Below, piece by piece: positions 61,101 to 64,000 of a stretch of 64,000 bases of DNA. A program made the position numbers and the translations under genes. The stretch spans positions 89,535,681 through 89,599,680 of the forward strand of contig NC_030681.2 of assembly GCF_000004195.4 (NCBI RefSeq), written 5' to 3'. The notes below the pieces were generated by a model. That model was not told the origin of the DNA, did no database searches, and worked only from the letters and a program-made list of their open reading frames with translations. This DNA is from Xenopus tropicalis (taxonomy: Eukaryota > Chordata > Amphibia > Anura > Pipidae). Position 1 is the first letter of the stretch. The number at the start of each line of letters is the position of its first letter.

Positions 61101-61282
61101 GTGGGAAATCACTCATAAATGGAAAGACCTCTGTTAATGGCAAGTCCTCTGTGAATGGAAAATGCCAAATTAATGGAAAATTAATGAATGGAGCAGTTAA
61201 TGGAGCTGTAAGCAAGCAAGATAATAAAGTTGGACAAGAAAATGGGCGAAAAAGGAGAAAAGGAAGAGCCAAGCGAGAATAA
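46006..61282 (+). CDS. elovl4: elovl4, very-long-chain fatty acid elongase, complete (6 coding exons)
   Basis: Exons 46006-46075, 55247-55434, 56452-56532, 57093-57264, 59283-59410 and 60935-61282 join in frame to 328 residues. The product is an ER multi-pass 3-ketoacyl-CoA synthase that condenses malonyl-CoA with very long acyl-CoAs. The HXXHH active-site box is HVYHH at residues 148-152. Other ELOVL signatures are visible: [47 protein letters not shown]. The C-terminal RAKRE (324-328) fits an ER-retention signal. Several hydrophobic membrane segments are spread over residues ~40-255. The C terminus [11 protein letters not shown] and [11 protein letters not shown] resemble fish elovl4b more than human ELOVL4 as I remember them, so paralog naming is open. 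Intron 1 is 9.2 kb. Confidence 0.92.
46142..46200. repeat. (GT)n(TA)n microsatellite in elovl4 intron 1
   Basis: GT run leading into TA repeats, directly followed by 'tatgtagctttgcacaagg'. It is the uninterrupted counterpart of the junction split at 42640/45183. Confidence 0.9.
46425..46605 (+). repeat. elovl4 upstream-region duplicate, unit D (partial)
   Basis: 'gtatatgaaccctgtggg', 'gttagcaatttcagaaagg' and 'cactgcattgtcatcagaca' match 45488-45635 and 45803-45870. The match stops at 'ggagccttcccccaccc', before any exon 1 sequence. Confidence 0.75.
46606..47550. other. elovl4: elovl4 intron 1 segment, no recognised element
   Basis: Ordinary-looking intron DNA with no repeat boundaries that I can place. 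Confidence 0.5.
47551..47711 (+). repeat. SINE-like repeat, copy 3
   Basis: 'gtagattgtaagctcttttg' to 'atgttggtgctttataaata' followed by (AAT)n. Very close to the copy at 42832-42993. Confidence 0.75.
47712..48618. other. elovl4: elovl4 intron 1 segment, no recognised element
   Basis: No exon or clear transposon signal. Confidence 0.45.
48619..48853. mobile_element. hAT-type MITE
   Basis: Starts CAGTGCTGTCCAACTGGTGG and ends AGTTGGAGAGCCCTG, inverted repeats with the CAG...CTG termini of hAT elements. The inside contains 'ggcccgcaggtctg'. Target duplication is not clear. Confidence 0.7.
49332..49560. repeat. Diverged dispersed repeat in elovl4 intron 1
   Basis: 'ccatacatgcaccgacatta', 'tatcagttgtctcgtcaatc' and 'gaggcgcccaagcaaaag'-like phrases form internal inverted pairs ('ttgtacgatattgggtg', 'gacgactgatatg' / 'gatatcagttgtctc'). 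It looks like a non-autonomous DNA transposon. Confidence 0.45.
49561..50754. other. elovl4: elovl4 intron 1 segment, no recognised element
   Basis: Nothing supported beyond short open frames. Confidence 0.4.
50755..50965 (-). mobile_element. Diverged MITE fragment ('ggtatgggatcc' family)
   Basis: 'gtataggatctattggctc', 'aaccaaataggttgttctgc', 'gttaccatcaagtacaagg' and 'aagaaaaaggaaatcat' follow the order of the 26995-27326 element on the opposite strand. Another remnant of the family is at 51320-51400 ('ctttctggataacag', 'ataagggatcctatac'). Confidence 0.5.
51482..51858. repeat. AT-rich MITE-like repeat
   Basis: Starts 'ggggcccatttactaat' and ends 'ttgttaaatctgcccc', roughly inverted, with an AT-rich non-coding interior. 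Confidence 0.4.
52016..53472 (-). mobile_element. Tc1-like transposon, third subfamily (copy E)
   Basis: Ends CAAACCGGATTCCAAAAAAG and its complement with TA on both sides (52014-52015, 53473-53474). Inverted repeats run about 200 bases and include an inner copy of 'cccaaaaaagttgggac' near 52211 and 53268. 1457 bases long; decayed transposase on the - strand. Confidence 0.9.
52250..53121 (-). pseudogene. Broken Tc1-like transposase (copy E)
   Basis: Starts [20 protein letters not shown] (53121). The HTH ([20 protein letters not shown]) and first catalytic Asp ([13 protein letters not shown]) are present. A TAA interrupts at 52822-52824. After SLHVWKGSI the sequence jumps to [19 protein letters not shown], skipping the segment that should hold the second catalytic Asp. 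A further frameshift follows NHWRIIKKA, after which the C terminus ([13 protein letters not shown]) continues in another frame to about 52250. Confidence 0.85.
53691..54032. other. elovl4: elovl4 intron 1 segment, no recognised element
   Basis: AT-rich, no signals. Confidence 0.4.
54033..54150 (+). mobile_element. MITE fragment ('ggtatgggatcc' family)
   Basis: 'gtacaggtatgggacctgtt', 'attttccggataagggatc' and 'tctccataacttgagtctgc' match the family's ends joined together, so the middle is deleted. Confidence 0.6.
54151..55246. other. elovl4: elovl4 intron 1, 3' part
   Basis: About 1.1 kb up to exon 2 with no recognised element. Confidence 0.45.
55247..55434 (+). CDS. elovl4: elovl4 exon 2
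   Basis: Encodes [20 protein letters not shown] and on to [11 protein letters not shown], the first and second membrane segments. Acceptor 'ctcctcag'; donor 'gttagc', weak at +3 but in frame. Confidence 0.93.
55534..55720. mobile_element. hAT-type MITE in elovl4 intron 2
   Basis: Starts CAGTGCTGTTTAACT and ends AGTTGGACAGCCCTG. Flanks 'tcttaggg' and 'tcttagat' look like a decayed 8-base target duplication. Related to 48619-48853. Confidence 0.7.
55795..55990. repeat. Dispersed repeat in elovl4 intron 2
   Basis: 'ggtgggcatacatgggaga', 'gaccgactcagcagcttatt' and 'gaggccctcagacaggcct' follow the order of 59755-60110. Non-coding. Confidence 0.45.
56040..56285 (-). mobile_element. Diverged MITE ('ggtatgggatcc' family), elovl4 intron 2
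   Basis: 'acccaataggattgttttgc', 'gataaggattaatttgatc', 'tacaaggtactgatttatta' and 'aatgagggacctgtaca' match the family in reverse. Confidence 0.6.
56452..56532 (+). CDS. elovl4: elovl4 exon 3
   Basis: 27 codons [20 protein letters not shown] then DDENEVR. Acceptor 'tttttttag', donor 'gtaagt'. Confidence 0.93.
57093..57264 (+). CDS. elovl4: elovl4 exon 4 (active-site histidine box)
   Basis: Encodes [20 protein letters not shown], the [11 protein letters not shown] active-site box and [11 protein letters not shown]. Acceptor 'gttttag', donor 'gtgagt'. Ends with the first base of a Ser codon. Confidence 0.95.
57472..57815. mobile_element. MITE with TTAA ends, elovl4 intron 4
   Basis: TTAA at 57472 and 57812 with inverted repeats 'agaataagtaaacctttta' / 'aggtttacttattct'. 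The interior phrases 'gtgaagccccgccccc', 'gggcatgcctgg' and 'agcaggagccagt' also occur near 23620-23706, so a related element lies in the ddx43 intron. Confidence 0.75.
57842..58136. mobile_element. MITE with TAGTGATGAGCGAA-type ends
   Basis: Left 'ctagtgatgagcgaa' and right 'ttgcttatcactacta' are imperfect inverted repeats. Inside is a degenerate tandem of 'ttttttgtcgccc' / 'tttttgacgc' words and 'aatttcgcgaaac'-like phrases. CpG-rich compared with its surroundings. Confidence 0.7.
58137..59282. other. elovl4: elovl4 intron 4, 3' part
   Basis: No recognised element; no exon-like segment. Confidence 0.45.
59283..59410 (+). CDS. elovl4: elovl4 exon 5
   Basis: Encodes (S)[20 protein letters not shown] through [11 protein letters not shown]. 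Acceptor 'cacgcag', donor 'gtaagt'. Confidence 0.94.
59755..60110. repeat. Dispersed repeat with internal duplication, elovl4 intron 5
   Basis: Left 'ggtggccatacacgggtca' is followed by its own inverse 'tgacccgtgtatggg'. Inside, 'caaatagggatttgattgtt' with 'ggccctcaagc' and 'gattggatcaatccgatatt' is duplicated in tandem (59930-59984 and 59995-60047). Confidence 0.55.
60111..60934. other. elovl4: elovl4 intron 5, 3' part
   Basis: No recognised element. Confidence 0.4.
60935..61282 (+). CDS. elovl4: elovl4 exon 6, last coding exon
   Basis: Encodes [20 protein letters not shown], the last membrane segment ([20 protein letters not shown]) and a polar tail. The tail has a short Asn-Gly repeat (residues 275-303: NGK four times, then NGA twice) and ends [11 protein letters not shown]. 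Acceptor 'ttccttag', stop TAA 61280-61282. Confidence 0.94.
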   Translation, partial: VQFHVTIGHTALSLYIDCPFPKWMHWALIVYAITFIILFVNFYYRTYNAPKAPAKSGKSLINGKTSVNGKSSVNGKCQINGKLMNGAVNGAVSKQDNKVGQENGRKRRKGRAKRE

Positions 61283-62101
61283 GAAGCCGAAAGCCTTAAA
61301 CCCTGTTAAATGGAACCTCAGACTTAGGGGGTGACACACCTCTAGCTAAATAGGCATAACACATACAGTTATTTCTGATTATATAGATCAGGTCTAACCC
61401 AGCAATTTACAACCTATTTAGGTACAAATGTTTGCTGGTGTTATTTCTCTTGTATTTATTGTGATGCTGGCACTGCCCTTTTACCCAGCATTTTAAGCTC
61501 TAATTAGGATTATACTATTTTTAACATTTCTCTGAACAAAGACATGGATTTGAACAAGAGTCCTTTTTGGCTTTTTAAGCAGTCAGGGAGAAACTGGTGA
61601 ATAATCTATAGCAGAAAGATTTCTGGAACCAGCAATTTGGAAGATGAAGTGGGAGGCAGAAATCACTGGAAGCAAAGTCTCCTAATCTTTTATGCCAAAA
61701 TATTATGGCACATTTACCTCATTTAGTCATAGTGAGAGGTTGCAATTATGTCTAATTGCCGTAATTGTGCAGAAACAAGAAGGTGGTATTTTACCCCTAC
61801 AGCGTCTACTAGTGTCTAGACTCACACTGCTCACATTAGTAATAGCAAAACTACAATGATAGATCTGTTAACCCCATGGTGTCTCATTGTGTTTCTACCC
61901 CATAGGGAATGATTGTTGTATAGCCTGTCTGTTGAACCATCCTTTAACCTACCAGATTTTAGCTCATAACATGAAGCAGCCATTAGCACACAAATTGTTA
62001 CCCTTATCACTTTAGGGCACATATCAGACTAGAATTTTAAAGGGATGCTGAACTTAAACAAGTGTTCTTATATGAGTAACTGGTTGTAGCATACAAAGGT
62101 G
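61283..62101 (+). other. elovl4: elovl4 3' UTR / 3' flank
   Basis: Follows the elovl4 stop with no other gene signal. No AATAAA lies in this stretch that I can see; candidate signals come after the hAT MITE, so the MITE may lie inside the 3' UTR. Confidence 0.4.
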
Positions 62102-62341
62102 CAGGGCCGGAACTAGGGGTAGGCAGAAGAGGCACCTGCCAAGGGTGCAATGGTGGGGGGGCTCCAGGCAGGTACCTACCACTGGTTTTGGGCCCTTTCC
62201 CCCCACTGTGCAGCAGTCCCGGTAACCCCGCCACCCTGTGTGCGCTTGTGCCGGTGCGCACGGGGTGGGGGGGATTGTTGGCGGTGGGCGGCCAAGCCGA
62301 CCAGGTTGCCTAGGGCTCCTGGCCGGTTTGGCCCGGCACTG
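62102..62341. mobile_element. hAT-type MITE with perfect 8-base target duplication
   Basis: 240 bases from CAGGGCCGGAACTAGGGG to TTTGGCCCGGCACTG, GC-rich. CAAAGGTG is found immediately on both sides (62094-62101 and 62342-62349), a perfect 8-base duplication as made by hAT transposases. Confidence 0.88.
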
Positions 62342-62468
62342 CAAAGGTGTATGTTCATATGTATCAATAAGAAATGCATATAAAATAGCAAGTGCAGTTT
62401 TTCCTCAGGATAGGGTAATTTCCCACTTCATTTTAGATAGGCTTAGTATGATGAAAGAGAATAACTCA

Positions 62469-62474
62469 AATAAA
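62469..62474 (+). promoter_or_regulatory. elovl4: Candidate elovl4 poly(A) signal
   Basis: AATAAA about 1.19 kb after the stop. Another AATAAA is at 62884-62889. Which is used cannot be told. Confidence 0.3.
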
Positions 62475-63639
62475 AACCTTCTTACACAGAAGACTAAGCA
62501 TGCACCAGTATATCTTAATCCTTAAGTTTTCTTTTAATTGCATGTTGCTCTGTGAACATGACATACTGACTGATTCCTCTGGCTTCTTACATAGTGCAAG
62601 GTCATTAAATAACCATTTCAGCTTTCCAGTTGTTTCTAAATTAGTAGGTTAATGATTTCCAATATTGCATGTACAGTTATAAACGAGAGAGAGATAAGCT
62701 CACGTTTAATACATGATCCATGGATAACAGTAGGGATAATCAGTGATTTATATACATGGAATACTATGCATTTTTACAGCATTGTATGAAAAAGAGCCTT
62801 TCTTGCAATATAGTGGCTTATTGTTGAGACTTAAAGCTATACAACTAAAGCTTTAATTTTAATTGTTTAGTTTAGATGTATTGAATAAAATCAAGGCATG
62901 TACCAAAAACGTATGCCTGCCAGTAGGGGTTTATCTTTACAGCCCCATGCAAAATAAGTCTCTGGGCCCCCCATCCTTGTACACATCTTTGGAGGGCACA
63001 ATCCCATCCCCCTGCTTGATCCATTAACCCTGCTAGTTAGTGAATCTACCCCTCAATTATTATTGCACTGCCTACCAGCAAAGGATTCAACTATGCAGAA
63101 CCTACATTGTTAGGGTACTTAAGTTATATAATGGATAAAAACACTCAATTACATTGAAATAACAGATGTGCTAGTGAAACCTTCTAATTTAAAGTGTTGC
63201 TTTAGGGTAATTGGTCAAAATGCAGTGTTCCATAGTCCCAAGCACTTCCTGACTTATGTTTACTCTCAGCAGTTTACTTAGCTGCTCAGTGGGCAGGGGA
63301 CAAAATGCTTAAAATTGTCACTATTAACATTAAATGTTAATTACATGCAGGTGCCTGTTATGGTAAAGTGCATATCTCTTGGAAATGTGGCACTGAACAT
63401 TTTTGAGTGTAAGCACCCGTCACTTTAATACATAATGAGCTTGCAGACAGTTCCCTTTCAGAGTGAATGGGAACAGTTTTGATTGTTTTCTCCCCGAGCA
63501 TTAAAGCAACAAAATACTTGGGCCACTAACCAATTGAAAATATCCTGTGTACAATTAACCTTCAAAGGGCATGTAAACCCTAAATTTTCCTACTATGTAT
63601 ATAAGTTGGGCACATCTGCCCGACTCTAACCACATTAAC
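62475..63639. other. Downstream flank, no recognised gene
   Basis: Includes the second AATAAA at 62884. Short repeat-like phrases, nothing with clear boundaries. Confidence 0.4.
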
Positions 63640-63730
63640 AAAACTTGTCCAATTGAAAATGTTCCATTTACCACCACTCTTTGTAATCTATCCTTCAGCC
63701 AGTTCTCTATCCAATTACAAGTAAATTCCT
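63640..63730 (-). pseudogene. LINE RT fragment
   Basis: On the - strand it reads CNWIENWLKDRLQRVVVNGT and FS, matching MENWLQDRVQRVVVNGTFS in the LINE at 33440-34420. A small orphan scrap of the same family. Confidence 0.7.
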
Positions 63731-64000
63731 GAGGAAGGGGGTTGAGTTGGTTAGAGGAGGAAAAGGAATCCCAATTGATTAAGTGGATGCTGCAGCTCTA
63801 CTATTAACCTTTGAACAACCTGAGTTGCAGGTATTTAAATATTTCAAAGAGCTTGTTACTCTGACCAGCTCTTCCTTTCTACTGCAACTGGAAACATAAA
63901 ACAGGGAGTGCTTCAGTCTATGGAAGACCAAGCAGTTTAAATGCCTCTATCTGTAGTTTCATGAACAGGTAGCTGGTACTGCATAGCTTATGTCATTATT
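63731..64000. other. Right edge, no recognised feature
   Basis: No gene or element boundary seen. Confidence 0.4.

Overview
This is vertebrate nuclear DNA, almost certainly from a pipid frog (Xenopus). It has small exons with GT/AG introns, AT-rich non-coding sequence, and a dense load of repeats of the kinds known from Xenopus: a DIRS tyrosine-recombinase retrotransposon, several Tc1-like transposons, a CR1/Rex1-like LINE, an L1/Tx1-like LINE tail, and many MITEs. No bacterial-type gene organisation is present. The species (X. tropicalis or X. laevis) cannot be settled from sequence alone.

Two host genes are supported, both on the + strand. (1) ddx43, a DEAD-box RNA helicase, is represented by its last 12 coding exons (8415-27505). 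These carry the whole helicase core from just before the Q motif to the stop. The 5' exons, including the KH domain expected for this family, are not in the window. (2) elovl4, a very-long-chain fatty acid elongase, is complete: six coding exons from a 70-base first exon at 46006-46075 to the stop at 61280-61282, giving 328 residues.

Layout: 1-5085 DIRS retrotransposon (left end cut by the window edge). 5.1-8.3 kb MITE pieces, a LINE 3' tail and a dead Tc1 element. 8.4-27.5 kb ddx43, whose introns hold two Tc1 copies, a deleted DIRS copy, an L1 tail with a 17-base target duplication, and several MITEs. 27.5-42.5 kb intergenic DNA with satellites, MITEs, a 5'-truncated LINE with a 41-base tandem repeat at its 3' end, and tandem 0.3-0.4 kb units carrying tRNA-Gly-like sequence. 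42.5-46.6 kb a tandemly duplicated elovl4 promoter/first-exon region, one copy of which was opened by a near-perfect 255-base-arm palindrome (Penelope-like, with a hammerhead-ribozyme-like motif in each arm) and a Tc1 copy. 46-61 kb elovl4. 61.3-64 kb its 3' flank, with an intact hAT-type MITE and a LINE scrap.

The most notable items are the elovl4 promoter/exon-1 tandem duplication with a microhomology junction and an internal 'empty site', and the palindrome with hammerhead-like motifs whose C3-G8 core pair appears replaced by U-A. The three related Tc1 copies each carry different single-base lesions in otherwise complete transposase reading frames. All assignments come from reading the sequence and from memory of protein families; no database search was run.
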